Shown: positions 1 to 12,239 of the stretch, piece after piece | How positions within the stretch are numbered: position 1 is the first letter of the stretch | Layout of the letters: each line of letters begins with the position of its first letter | NCBI RefSeq assembly: GCF_007655135.1 | Contig: NC_045131.1 | Coordinates: forward strand, 8,742,001 to 8,806,000 | Direction: 5' to 3' | Length of the DNA stretch: 64,000 nt | DNA from: Punica granatum | Lineage: Eukaryota > Streptophyta > Magnoliopsida > Myrtales > Lythraceae | Notes under the pieces: model-generated | What the model was told of the DNA's origin: nothing | Database searches by the model: none | Seen by the model: only the letters and a program-made list of their open reading frames with translations | Made by a program: the position numbers and the translations under genes

Positions 1-895
1 CCATAGTTATCGAGGGGGACTCCAGGGGAGACAACTATTGTATCTGCACTGTGAAGTTGCTCGATGTCAATCTTACCAAGGATTGTTCTTATCTCGTCAT
101 GATTTTCGAAAGCAGGATCATGCTGCAAGAATACGGCTTCCCTGAGTAAATATGGGGATTCCAAAATAGTAGAAAAGCGGGGATCAAAACGATTTTTGCT
201 CGAAATGATTTCAAACATCATATGCAATGAAAAAGAAGATAATGGCAGAAACCTCCAGTGGGCACAGTTTCTTGTCCCGATCAATGGCTAACACTGAAGC
301 ACCTCTGGCAAGAGCAAGCCACGCTGCAGCTCTCCCGGATTTTCCCAAGCCTACAACCTGCAGGACTCATCGTGAACCGCCAAAATATGACCGAAACAAC
401 AAAAAAAGTGCTATGATTCATAAGAGCAGACTCTCGCCGCATGACCAAATTAAGTTTGTTCTTCCATCAAATGACGGTCGGGACAGCTCCACAAGTACAA
501 GTTTGTTTCACACGTATCAAGACAGCATCTTGACCTATGAAGGAGATTGTCTTCCACACTCTCCTTTGAGTCATGAGCCTGTCCTAAAACACAATAATCC
601 AGTCTTCTAGCAGCAACATTCAAATGCGACAACTATCACGGAGGAGAAGCAGCAAAAGCTCTCGAGCATAACTACAGAAGGGAGCAGGAGGAAGGAATGC
701 AAGGAAGAGGTCGGTCTTGCTTACTGCTACTGACCGGCCTTTGAGGTCCTGCCCGGTGGTAGAGGACTGGATGATCCTTCTCCGTCTGCTCTCCGGGGAG
801 AGACGGTGACTGACACTGAGATGGAACCGCCGGAGCTCATGAGTTGGCGAACGCAGCTCCATGCCCTGAGCTTCAGGCCGCGGGCCATGAAACAT
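1..895 (-). CDS. murD: MurD-like UDP-N-acetylmuramoylalanine--D-glutamate ligase, 5' part
   Basis: Three exons can be read on the minus strand: 725-895, 253-357 and 1-122. The gene runs off the left edge. Exon 1 starts at ATG 895 and gives a Ser/Arg-rich leader ending in DLKGRSVA, which looks like a transit peptide before the mature protein. Exon 2 gives VVGLGKSGRAAAWLALARG, the glycine-rich Rossmann motif at the start of MurD. Exon 3 contains VVSPGVPLDN, the conserved MurD domain-1 motif. All junctions are phase 0 with GT-AG ends. In bacteria MurD adds D-glutamate to UDP-MurNAc-L-Ala in peptidoglycan synthesis. Plants keep a variable set of Mur enzymes of plastid origin, and plastid location is inferred here. 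The ATP-binding and C-terminal domains lie outside the window, so activity cannot be judged. Confidence 0.85.
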
Positions 896-1201
896 GAACT
901 GAACTACAGGGAGCAAATTGAGATAGAAGGCGAAGTTCGGTGGGCAGATCAAAATATGTTTGAAATTAGTTTCCTTCTCTATTAATAAATAAAATGCATG
1001 TCCCTCCGAATAAATATAAACAAGCCGAATCTGTTTTGCCGGTAAATAGAAAAGGCAGCAAAGGGGAAAGCGAAGCTGCTTCAACACCTCACAGTCCAGT
1101 CAAAGATCTCTCGTCTTCGTTGCCTTTTGGCTGGAGGAGAACCTCACTGGGAGTATCCTTCCCCTTCCGTCGCCGGAGCTTCGATTGGATCTCGATCGGA
1201 C
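896..1201. promoter_or_regulatory. Shared promoter/5'UTR interval between MurD-like and cornichon genes
   Basis: The start codons of two divergent genes lie 306 bp apart. The interval must hold both 5'UTRs and at least part of both promoters. No decisive TATA box was identified. Bidirectional promoter function is inferred from layout only. Confidence 0.55.
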
Positions 1202-3121
1202 ATGGTTTCCGCTCTGATCCTCTCCGTCACGTTCCTCATCATCAACATACTCCTCTTCGCGTCCACCTTCTATCAGGTATGCTTGCTGATTCTCGTCACT
1301 GTTTCTGTTGCCGGAGAGGAATTAGGTGAGGCGGCTTGGAGGAGAACTCGGTTGGAAGATATTTTTACTTGGCCGCTAGCTATTTCTTCCTCTTGAGGAA
1401 ATTATATGAGACTAGTTCTGATGAGTTAGTCTTCCAAAGTTCAACGTTCTTTGAGTACTAGCATCGATTTTGGAACACATTCTGTATATACTATATAGAT
1501 AAGCTGAAAGTATTGTCATGATTCGCGTTTACTTCAATATGCAGGACATTGATTACGAGTACCTCGGACAATCGTATGTTCATGCTTACTAAAGATCAAT
1601 GGATTTTTATTTTTTATTTTTTATTTTTTATGTTCTGCTATGAGTTGTACCAGCGATTTCTTGTAAAGCAGACAATATCTGTGGCAATTATAATGTGGTT
1701 TCGAGTAGGGTCATGCTTAAAGTAATCCACGTACGAGCATTGTGATAATAGAAGAATAATCACTTAAGACTTTAAAAGCGATTGGACACTAAACTTGCGG
1801 GCAAGGTTACATTTTGTTCCTCTGGCTGGTTGTTCACGACTGTTTGGGATTTTGTAGGTTTTGATCCTATCAGATTTGGAGGCCGACTATGTAAACATGT
1901 ATGAAGCAGCATCTCAGATCAATAGATGGATCCTCCCTGAATTTGTTTTACAAGGAGTGCTCACTCTGCTTCTACTAGTCACTGGGCATTGGATAATGTT
2001 CCTTATTTCGGTTCCTCTTACGTGCTATCATGTAATGCTGTAAGTAACCTCAACTTTCCAGAGTTTCATTTACATAAGATTTTTTCTCTGAACGACGGTG
2101 TTTTTGCAGTTTGCATGTGTCATGAGTTTGTTCTCTACTGTTATAGTGGCCATTAATCTTCCAAATGATAGAATGCAATAGTTTTCAAAGAATTCAAGCA
2201 AGTTCACAAGTTGGTTTAACTTGAGAAGAGCATCATTAACGGTTTGTGTAATCTTCATTGCAAATGTAGCTTGTAGCTAGCAGTTGTGCCTTCTGAAAAA
2301 TACTTGAGCTAATAATGACTGGATTGTCCCACTCACGGGCATTTCTTATCTTCTTTGCACTCGATTTTCTGGCATGTAATTCGCATGGAAGTAGTTTTGG
2401 GTATGTTCTTACCCAGTTTCCTCTCAGCTAATCCTGGTGGTCAAACTAGTTTTGCAGAGTGATTGGTTTAACTTTGTTGATTTGCTTATTGCTCAATCTA
2501 ATTTAAGTGCTGACTGTAAATTTTCGGCCTCTCTTAACACCATTCAAATCTGATCTCTTCATTGTCACTGAAACTCCATGAAATGGATCGAATGACATGC
2601 TTAATGAGAAAATCTCTCTGTAAGGAGATAACAAGCTCTGTGAATGAAATTGTATGCTTTAGATTAGTTTGAAATAACTCTGAGTTATTATCTATAAGGT
2701 CTGTGCTAATATCTTGGTCCATTACTTGGTCATCAGGTATATCAAGAAAAGGCACCTTATTGATGTGACCGAAATATTTAGAGTTATTGGTGCTGAGAAG
2801 AAATATCGTTTGGTGAAGCTTGGTTTACTATCAATCCTCTTTCTCTGCGTAATCTTCAGGTATGTTGCTATTCCCTACAAAAGATCATATGTTCCTTCCA
2901 AGTTTCATTTACTTGGATATAGAATGCATTTGTCGCAGATTGCTCATAAATTTGATCCAAGGCTGTCAAACTAGTGTTAGTGTTACATGGTTGTCTGAAG
3001 ATTTACAGCTGTAACTAACAAATATTTATTGCTGTTTGGCTATAGATTTCTTGTCCTCGTAACATTCTACCATTCCCAGTATGGAGAATTAGACATCAGA
3101 TCATCAATCCTGGAATTCTAG
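1202..3121 (+). CDS. Cornichon-family ER cargo receptor
   Basis: Four exons join in frame: 1202-1276, 1858-2039, 2737-2859 and 3046-3121, giving 151 residues, the normal size for plant cornichon homologs. The protein starts MVSALILSVTFLIINILLF (first membrane segment) and runs into FYQVLILSDLEADYVNMYEA, which matches the cornichon LxDLExDYxN signature. It continues with INRWILPEFVLQGVLTLLL, GHWIMFLISVPLTCYHVML (second membrane segment) and KRHLIDVTEIFRVIGAEKK. A third hydrophobic stretch (LGLLSILFLCVIFRFLVLV) precedes a short polar tail. Cornichons act in the ER/early Golgi as receptors that load membrane proteins into COPII vesicles. Donor phases 0, 2 and 2 fit the downstream acceptors. The frame and family match are strong; which paralog of the plant family it is cannot be told. 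Confidence 0.93.
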
Positions 3122-4639
3122 AATTTTTATAGTTTTGTTTGTCCCGGGATCCGGAGTTCATCCCATCAAAGTAATGACTTAGACTTCTTTATGCGGGACA
3201 TTGATCATATGTTTCATCTCTTCCATTTATTTACAAGTATCAAAGAGATGGACAGCCTCTTTTACCAGACAATTTCTTTATCGGCATCACTTAGTAGGAT
3301 TTGGATAATATTGTGAAATTTTTTTTATGTCTATCGATTCTCGAATACATCTTGCAAACCAGTGCATGTATCGTAAGAGTTTACTATGTTCCATGTGCGC
3401 TTTAGTCTTTTGGAGTCCATACAGTTGATTTAGTGGTCTTCCGTAGCCCAAGAGTACTTCTATTTTCGTGACATAGCTCCTTTAACCATTTTCTTCTCCT
3501 GATCATTCATATTCCCCTGCCCCCCTGCTCTTGTCATATATGGACTAATAACAAATCGTAATGACAGGCTTGTATTTTCCATCTTCGAGTCTTTCGTCGA
3601 TGAGGATGACTCATTCTGATTGTTAGCAGTTGGAGAAGTAGCCCTGATGGATAGCAAAGTTTGTAGATTATCTTCACGGAAGCTTTTTGGCAGTAGGTAT
3701 TCTTTCTTGATTGGATGGTCCCATTGATTCATGGCGTGTGAGTGATTGTTGGTGCACTGCAGAGTTGTATTGAAAATTGGAATATGCAGCCATCTCCTCG
3801 TCCTGAATATTTATCATGATTGATATGTCAAACAACGAAGGTCGTTTCTTACGTATTCTTTTCTGGGAGGGGCTGAATTGCCGGAATATTTTAGATCTGT
3901 TGGCTTCGTCTTAAGTTTTTCTGTGTTTTGCATTTGAACCTTGAAAGTAAAACATACGGGACACATCTGTAATCACAACATGGCTTGCCAGAATTACTGA
4001 AGCGTCTCCTCGTGTATTTCGATTGACCACTACCTCGGATTTATTTTGGTTTCTGCTTCTACTTCGTATCTTTAGTGGCCATTCTTATCGTAAGTTGTCA
4101 AACGGAACAAGTTGTCAATCTACCAATACCTACCTGAGTTGTCTAATAATCTCAAGACACGGCTGAATTTGAGACTAAACCCTGCTTGGGTGTCAGCATG
4201 GTCTTGGCCACGAGATATTTTCTATGAATTGGATAAAACATGTCCAATAACAGTGCTGTTTTTTTTCTCCGATCAATAACAATGTAATTTATCAATTGTA
4301 TCGCACTCATGACTATAATATATAGTTTTTGGTAGAAGAGAAACACCCATGTCCGAACTGGGTACCCCGGCGCAACCCCCAAAGCCCAGCCGATCTGGGG
4401 ATTCACTCGGCCCATAAGGGCAGAGTCCCTACGTTATTCGTAGCGGGCCTTATACTTGCAACTTGATGATGGAAGAGAAATAATGAATTTGTCATATGCC
4501 GGAAAGGAAGCCGATTATATAGCATCACGTTATCGTGAGGAATGATCGTCTAAGATTTTCCCGACCATTGCTAAGTTACTTTGTATCGAAGACTTCTCGA
4601 GACCCCGGCAATAACTGCAGGAGACTGCCCAACAACAAG

Positions 4640-5000
4640 ATTGGCCTCCATGATGCCCAAAATAATTGACGACGGGCCCACGCTGATGGGGACCCCCAAC
4701 CAACTTGATGAACGTGGGCCCCACCCTGTTGGCCCATGAGCTCTACCGGATCATGTCGGGTCGCTTTCGGGTCGTGGTGGCCTTTATGGGATCTGTCCTG
4801 AGCCCTCCTCCGCTCTTTTCGGCCCACGGAGCCCAAAAAGAGTGGGGCCCCCCGTCGGGTGTACCCGCTCAATCAAGTGCCCCGCCTGATCTGCAGCCAA
4901 GTGGGACCCGAGGAGGAGAGGAGGGGCTGGCCGTCCGTTACCCCCCCTGGTGATCAATCTAACGGCCGATGCGGAGGCGTGACAATGACGTGTGGGCCCA
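4640..5000. promoter_or_regulatory. GC-rich block with clustered GGCCCA motifs
   Basis: At least six GGGCCC/GGCCCA-type motifs (for example near 4674, 4715, 4731, 4821, 4846 and 4994) occur in about 350 bp of GC-rich sequence set in AT-rich surroundings. Such motifs resemble site II/TCP elements in promoters of ribosomal and mitochondrial-protein genes. No open frame follows on either strand within 1 kb, so a regulatory role is only a suggestion. Confidence 0.3.
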
Positions 5001-5790
5001 GCATCTTCGGCTGTCGTGTTGCTGTTGGGAAACCATTTCCGACACATAAGAATTCGGTTCGCTGTAGTTGCGGCGATTTTATCCTCTCTCGAAGATACTC
5101 AATAATGTTCGCGGAAAGAGGAATGTTCATTGTATCCGGGGTTCGCATCGTACTCGAAAACAACGTGAACCATCGATTTTGACGTGCAAATTCGACACTC
5201 AAGAATTCGTGTTAGATCGTGTCTTGAAAATCCATTGGTGAACTTTTCTATCACCATAATGATCTTGTGCCATAAGATGAAAATTTGAATCTATACAAAG
5301 TGAGGTTATTCGGAATAAATTTGGCTTGGTTTATCTATTTAATAAGATATTACTTCACTTTGTTAAATTTGTTGAATTGGCGGAACAAACATTCCTTAAT
5401 CCTTTAAAGGAATGTTCATATCATTAAATCGAAGAAACAAGGTTATTCCAATAAAAAGATCATTTCAACTTTTATAAACAATCGAATAATGAAAGAGCAG
5501 TGAGAAAGATATTATTCCTTCTCATTTCATTCCATTCCATCCTATCAACAAATATGGTGTAAATCTCAAACAGTTCGATCATCCAGTTCGGTTTCTCCTC
5601 TAACACTCAAGTGGGCTCACAAACCGATGCTTGTCGCCTGCTAAACAACGAGAACTGAATGTATAAAGCCTGTTTTCTCTCTCTCGGCTGAAGAAGAAAG
5701 GTCAGTGTTGATTAACTAATATATTAGTTTTAGTATATGTGAAAAAAAAAAAGTAAAAAATAAAACAAATTAGTACGTCATTGTTTCGAT

Positions 5791-5814
5791 ATGGGCCTGG
5801 CCCATCTTCACGTG
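5791..5814. promoter_or_regulatory. GGCCCA palindrome next to a G-box
   Basis: ATGGGCC-T-GGCCCAT is a perfect 7-bp inverted repeat at 5791-5805, followed by CACGTG at 5809-5814. This is a promoter-like pairing, but no neighbouring gene was found to use it. Confidence 0.3.
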
Positions 5815-8469
5815 GGCGGCCTTCGGTCCCTCGGCCCACTGAAATTGACGTTTGCTTTGCATGCCCACCTATATCTTGCTATTATTATTTAAAATATTTT
5901 TTTTCCTATATATAACAGTCGAATCGAATATATATACATATCTATAATAATAAGTAAAACAAGTTTTTCTTGAGCCTCATCGAGAAAGACAGATAAGACT
6001 TTTCATGCTCTCTTACGGCCTTTTGCGTTCGTTTTTTATCGGTTCGTTCATTGTCTCCTCTTCTTTTTTCATTTTTATAAACCATGATTTTGATGGCACA
6101 TGTGTAAACAAGTATGAGTAAACGACGATCGTATCAATGCCGAGAAATCTCTTTTTTCCCAAACAACACGACTTAAAAAGTCTACTAACGTATGTGAAAT
6201 GGCCACCGGACACAATTGAAGAACTTGTAACGAAGGGCTTATCGGTTTGCTTACATATGAGTAACAATTTTTCATGACAAATTACCGGCACAAGTTTGAT
6301 ATGTTCACACGGACTGTCACCCGGCCATCATTACCTATACTAATTGTCTATAATATTTTCTGCAAAATTGGACGTAAACATTAATTGCCATGCAGACCAA
6401 TATATATCATATGCTTGAGAAAATGTTGATTATTAGACCGCGGCAATAAAATTCGCCATTTAAAAAGTGCGCAGAAATAATAGCTCTCTCGAGGATATGT
6501 ATGTGGTTTTATTTATTTATTTATTTATTTATTCAACAACTATTTATTATTAATGCATGATAATTATTTTCTGACTCTTGAAAGCCCGAAGGATTTCTAG
6601 GAGAACCAGCCAAAAAGATATTTTTGTCTTTGATTTATACGACAGTCTCTCTGTCAAGAAAATGAATTGAATGAAATGGGCAGTACTGCTAATAATAGTA
6701 ACTAGATACAAGAACCACACATATGCGCAGGTTAGAATCATCAGACATGTTCAAAAGAATGGTCAGCACTTTCCTAATAGATTATGGGTGTATAAAATAT
6801 CCGCGACAATTTTAGAAGAGATCTTTTAATTTTTAAAGACTGTTTATAAATGACTTTTCGATTTTCGTAATTAAATGACCTTTGAAACGCTTAATGAGAT
6901 GCAAGATTTTTTTAAAAAAAAAATCATTACAAATAAACTCTCTCGGTGGAGATTGTTGTACGACTATATTATTAGCAGCTTCTAGTATTTGGTGTCGTCC
7001 TTCATTGACAGGACCGTGCAAGTGAATCCTAGTACCTAGTATGCATTCCATTTGTAGGAGTGATGTATCAAAGTGGGTGCATGACTCGTTCCGGTTATAT
7101 ATTTGCTTAGCTCGTCTTGGATATACGTTATTCCTTCTGATTTTAGATATCTCGTAATTATTCAGAGATGAATGTGGTATTACTAAACATGTACAGACTT
7201 CTCTTTGACGTAAAAAAAAATAATAATAATCATTTTCTTGATGAGAAACTTTCTCTTCATTTGCTCAATCATCCGACCTAGTTACCGGCCATTCCATCAA
7301 CGTCCTTCCAAAGAATAGCTCATGTCAGGCCGGCCTTGAAATGCGTAATCTTACTCGTTCTTGCTCATCGTTAAGTCGATCCTAGCCCGTAATTTCACAA
7401 TTTTCATAGAATGGCATTCTTTCTAATATAATTTTTATTTTTATTTATTTTTTATTATTAGATTCGAGTTTGGCGAGGGAAAATATGTACATTGTAATAA
7501 ATATGTGTGTTGATAGATAGTTAGGACGGGGGTGGGGGGCTTAACATAAATGCGAGGAAAGGGATGGATCATATCCTCGCCGATTAAAAACAGTGTCCGG
7601 CCTCTCCTCTCCGCATGTTGTCTGGTCCGGTCCCCCCTCTACTGGACCGAACACTGTTTTTACTTCCGGCCCACACCTTATCCCCTCCCTCTGATCGCCG
7701 GTCCGGTTGTCACCTTACGGTTCTGAGATAAAATGGCCGACGGTCTAATCTCCCAATGACATGTTGAGAAAAATTCAGAAAATTGCCATAATTAACAGAA
7801 AATCATATCGCATTATCCGTGTAGTCAGTTAAAATTTACTTGCTCGTCTGATGTAATATTTTCGGTACCTTTTTAATATTATGTGACGAGATAAAATCAT
7901 AAAAGTGTTTTTCATGCGTATAGTTCTGCCTCATCATTACGCGTATCGCCTCATCTTGTAGGCCTTCCTCTTCATGGCCGTATACTGGTCGGTAGTTTAG
8001 GCTTTCGTATTAAGTAATTTTTCAGAAAAGAAAATGGGTAAATAACTTTTTTTCTTGTATATGAGTGATGCCTTAATGAGGGATGCTCGAAGGATTCTCA
8101 ATGGAGATTAAGTAGTGACATGTCTTTGCACCTATCGGGAGGGAAATATGTACGCTAACATGAGCATCCATATTTCATTTTTATATCTCGTAAATTTTCA
8201 TTTATATTATTTGGTTCCGACCCGTATTCTTAAAAAAAAAAAAAAAAAAAACTTCACGGCTGGATTGAGATTTGATCTTATGAATTGGAATTGATATTCA
8301 TGCATGATAAGGAAAGTTCCAGTAAATAAAAGAAAAGGAAGAAAAGAAAAATAGATATGAGAAAAAGATGGGAAATTGGGGAACTTCATATTATGCTGAA
8401 CTGCAAGGTGATTAGCCGCTCAATTTGATTTTTTTTTTTTATGGGAAATCTTTTAGTTTATTTTAGTTC

Positions 8470-8600
8470 GATAACGAAGTGATAGTGCTGCACGTACATC
8501 TTGTGGCAGCCCGCGAAGTCGCGAGTTCGAATTCCCGTCACATACGCGGTCACTGGCATAAGTTGCCATACGTACGTATCCTCACGCACAAACTAGTCTA
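8470..8600 (+). repeat. Possible tRNA-derived SINE
   Basis: A Pol III B-box-like GAGTTCGAATTCC lies near 8522-8534, about 40 bp after a weak A-box-like segment. No folded tRNA cloverleaf is apparent and the 3' part is unrelated to tRNA, which favours a SINE over a tRNA gene. Ends and target duplication were not resolved. Confidence 0.35.
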
Positions 8601-9336
8601 GGTCTATAGATTTGCATAGCATCATGCATGGTTGTATGATATGATTTCCCTTACCGATATGACTTTCTTAACGGTCGAACTTATTAAAATCTATTAATTT
8701 TCTCGTAAGTACATGCTCTGCAGTTAAAATTTATAAAAATTCTGAAAAATATCGTTGAAAAAAACTGCAGGTTGGTCGCAGCCATGCATGCAGGCTACAA
8801 AAAGCGTGCATAGTGGCCATCTGTCATTGCTCCTGGTCACATTGGCTCGAATTGATGTCACCATGACATGTTTACCATACAGCAAAACGTTAATTGTTGC
8901 GATGATAAAACCGGACATCTCGATCCAATGAAACACCGTATAATATCTATTAGTCATTGATTTAAGTTCGGAATCACCATCGTCATTTGATTTTATTAGA
9001 GATTTATCATATTGATCGATGCGCATGAACGCCATATAATATGGAGCCATTGATGCCATGACATAAGATCCCTCCTGCTCTTCCCTATCCTATCCTATCC
9101 TATCCTATCCAGGAGAAAGGGGGACCGTTCCATCTGCGGTCAAGGGGTCGCGGTATTCGAATCCAACGGTCGAGATTCTCAGACAAGATCGTACGATTCC
9201 CAGACACCAAACGCAAGCCACCATCTCCACTAACCGTAAGCACAGAAGCTTCTGCACCCACTCCGTCTCTCACTTCCTCTTTCTCACTCTATCACTACAA
9301 AAGCCCCGACGGGACGTTGCTTTCTCGTTACTTCAA

Positions 9337-9351
9337 ATGGCAGAGAAGTAA
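9337..9351 (+). promoter_or_regulatory. Four-codon upstream ORF in the bHLH leader
   Basis: ATG GCA GAG AAG TAA lies in the CT/GA-rich stretch about 290 bp before the bHLH start. If transcription begins upstream, it is a minimal uORF. The transcription start is unknown, so its presence in the mRNA is inferred. Confidence 0.3.
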
Positions 9352-9623
9352 TCTTCCCTCTTTAACAGAAACAGAGCGGAAGCAGAGAAAAGCTCATTGA
9401 CCGCCATTGAAGGACCTTCACCACTGCAGCTTCAACCACCTAACGGCCCGCCGAGACTTCTCCTCGTACTCTCCTTAGTTGGACCGGAAGCCTGTGTGTG
9501 GGACTGGCCATTGGAGTTTGACTCCGGGGACGTCTGAGTGGACCCAATTTGACGATCCGTTGGCTCGCGTGGACTGGGAATTGGCTTGGCTCCAGCTCAA
9601 TTTGGTCGGTTTCCAGCTCGGAT

Positions 9624-12206
9624 ATGGAGGTGCCGGCTAGATCCAATGAGATTGCGCTCGAGTCGTTCCAATTCCACGAGGAAATCCGCCAGTTGATGGC
9701 CCCGCCGCCGGAGAACGCCAGCTCCTTCACGGCGCTTCTCGAGCTGCCTCATTCCCGGGCCGTGGAGCTGCTTCATTCGCCGGAGCGGTCCAATTCCCAG
9801 GCAGTTGCCTCCGAGGGCCCTCCCAAACCCTACTTCCACTGCCCTGGCGGTGGCGGTTTCGGTTTTCCCGCGAATTCTGCTGTGGTGGGACGAGATTCGA
9901 TGTGCTCATCCTTCACCGTGGAGGCCAACGGCAGCTCCCAGAAGGTGAAGGACGAGCCGGTGGGTGAGAGCGACTCCGATCCCCATTCCTCATCGCAGCC
10001 GCTGGTGTCCGATCCCCCGGTGGAGGATAAGGCACAGAAGCCGGGAAAGAGAAAGGATCGAGAGAAGAAGGTAGAAAGAGGAATTGGAGTCGAATTAGGG
10101 TTTTGCTTGATTCTTCTGACGTTCTTTTGGTAATTTTCGATTACATTTCATTTGTCCAGGCAAAAGGGTCGGCGAAGAAGAGCAAGAGCAACTGTGCCGA
10201 AGATGCGGACAAGCTTCCCTACGTTCACGTCCGAGCTCGTCGTGGTCAAGCCACGGACAGCCATAGCTTGGCAGAGAGGGTAGATCATCTGGTTCATTCA
10301 ACACTTCATCAAATCACTGACAACGATCATCATCATCATATCTTGGGTTAAGTGCTTTCCTCTATGTTTGCGCCTGTGCAGGCGAGGAGAGAGAAAATCA
10401 ATGCCCGGATGAAGCTGCTTCAGGAGCTGGTCCCGGGCTGCAACAAGGTACCTCTCGTCCATCGTTTTTGTTAAAGAATAATTTGATTCGTGATTTGAGG
10501 AATTGATTATCACTGTCAGATAGATTTCTGTCGCGATTATGGGCTATATCTTTACTAATTGTCTCCTAAAAGTCCAATTATGGGTTTGGATTATGTGGTT
10601 TTTAATAATGTTTAGTCGCTGTCAACTTTTCACCAAAGTTTCTTGCTTTTCCACCAAGGAAAAAAGTATCGAAGTGGGCAGTCGTAATTTAGTTGGGTTC
10701 TGCTGTTACTCTGCTGGTGGGTTGGTTGCCAGTCCCTTTTGAGGGCATTTTCGTCATCTGATATTTATCTGTACAACCTATGGGTCTCCTTGCCTTTGGA
10801 TTTTTGGGCTTTTGTGTCTCATCAATTGTCCTCTAATTCAAGTAGCCTTTTGGTAATTCTAGCCGGGGGGGGGGGGGGGGGGGGGGGGGGGGTGTTGTTG
10901 TGGAGAGGATAAATAAAGGAAAAGGACAGCCCTTTAGAAATTTCTCGGGATTAGCATGTCTATTCCACGATTTGATAGTTGGGTTATCACACTAAGACTC
11001 AACGAAGACAACTAGATCATACTGCCTATTATTTGAAGTGACGGTTATGGCCTTAGTTGGCTGGGGTCTACCTTCTACTATGTCAAGGGGTTGTGGGACA
11101 CTTGATTAATTGCTGGCCCTGCTTGGTTCGTGGGACCAGATGAACAGAAAAGCTTTGATCTTTTTCATGAGCATGCTGGTGTGTTGTGTAACCGCTGATA
11201 TATATAACAATTAAAATTGGTAATTAATTATAATACCATCAGTGTTTTTCAAGCTCTCATATTAAAGGCTACTGTTTAGTTGTATTTGCGAATTTCAACA
11301 ACTGCGAAGGTTGTAAATTTTAGAGGATCCTTCACCTTAAACAGGTTTGGTGTCTTCATATGAGAATGGGAGGGATTATTGATGGTCTCTTATAGGAATA
11401 CCGAGTTTGCATTCAATGATTCTAACGCAGAGGGGCACCATGTCATAAAAACAACCAAATTGTGCGATTCCAATGAAAATACTTTGCACCCTTCTCCTCC
11501 TTCACAGACCACTGATAAGATGACAATGTTTCCTGCTCAAAGTTGACATGTGAACGGGAATTTTAGATAACGGGGATCAGACCTTTCTCAGAGGACTGTC
11601 GCGTATGTTGCTATTTAGAAATTTGAAAAGCCTAGGATTTAGATACATTAATTTGTCCTGTACCGGATTGACTACTGTCGGCTTTGTTCTGGAATTGCAC
11701 TGCTGCATCGTAGTCAGGAGAGCGTCCTTGCTTTAAGGCCATATTTGTTGTGGCAATAATTTAGTGCCTTCCTTTAGCTTTGAATCTAGCAAATCTAGGA
11801 GCTCCTTCAAGTTCACGATCTGATTCTAGTTCCTCTTCATATCTATAGGATCTTGAAAATCGATTTTGTCTAGGTTGTTATTCCAACAAGATGGTGCTCC
11901 TGCCACGATCATCATGCCCTTGTCTCTGCTTGAGTTATATCAAGAAACTATAATCAAGTCCTTTTATGCTTCAACTATCCAATAATGGAACATATACTTT
12001 GCTCACCAAATTGATCCGATTACCCTGTAATGGCTCTTTAGAATCGCGTAAAAACGCATTTTTTTTCACTTAATCATAGACATGACTAATTCCTTGGTTG
12101 CTTCCAATTTCGTTTTACATTCAATACAACTGAACTGATAGAGATTGCAAATGTTGCTGGTAGTTTGTGCTATCATACTGGGTGACTCTAGATGTTCAAA
12201 AAAAGG

Positions 12207-12239
<33 letters not shown>

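Larger units (their letters stand above)
3122..9336. other. Gene-poor intergenic region
   Basis: No long or family-like open frame was found. The interval is AT-rich with short A/T runs and a (TTTA)n tract near 6512-6533. It also has a GC-rich block at about 4640-5000, a GGCCCA palindrome with an adjacent G-box at 5791-5814, a SINE-like element near 8470-8600 and a (TATCC)n repeat at about 9085-9110. Short open frames at 4152-4415 and 4576-5182 look like chance frames in noncoding sequence. Confidence 0.6.

Noticed and set aside
994..1329. Open frame overlapping the cornichon first exon
   Set aside because: It lies in another frame, spans the donor site and has no family features.
1545..1573. 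Candidate extra cornichon exon (DIDYEYLGQ)
   Set aside because: It has an acceptor and a GT donor, but its phase does not fit the next exon. Joining exon 1 directly to 1858 reproduces the cornichon motif FYQVxxLxDLEADY.
4152..4415. 87-codon minus-strand frame
   Set aside because: No conserved domain, no splice partners and composition like the surrounding noncoding DNA.
7586..7663. Short inverted repeat around AAAACAGTG / CACTGTTTTT as a microRNA precursor
   Set aside because: The paired arms are only about a dozen bases and the rest does not pair, so it does not meet the structure of a plant miRNA precursor.
8520..8535. tRNA gene at the TTCGAAT motif (also 30729, 46087, 59108)
   Set aside because: B-boxes are present but no complete cloverleaf or 7-bp acceptor stem was found; unrelated tails and A-rich ends indicate SINEs.
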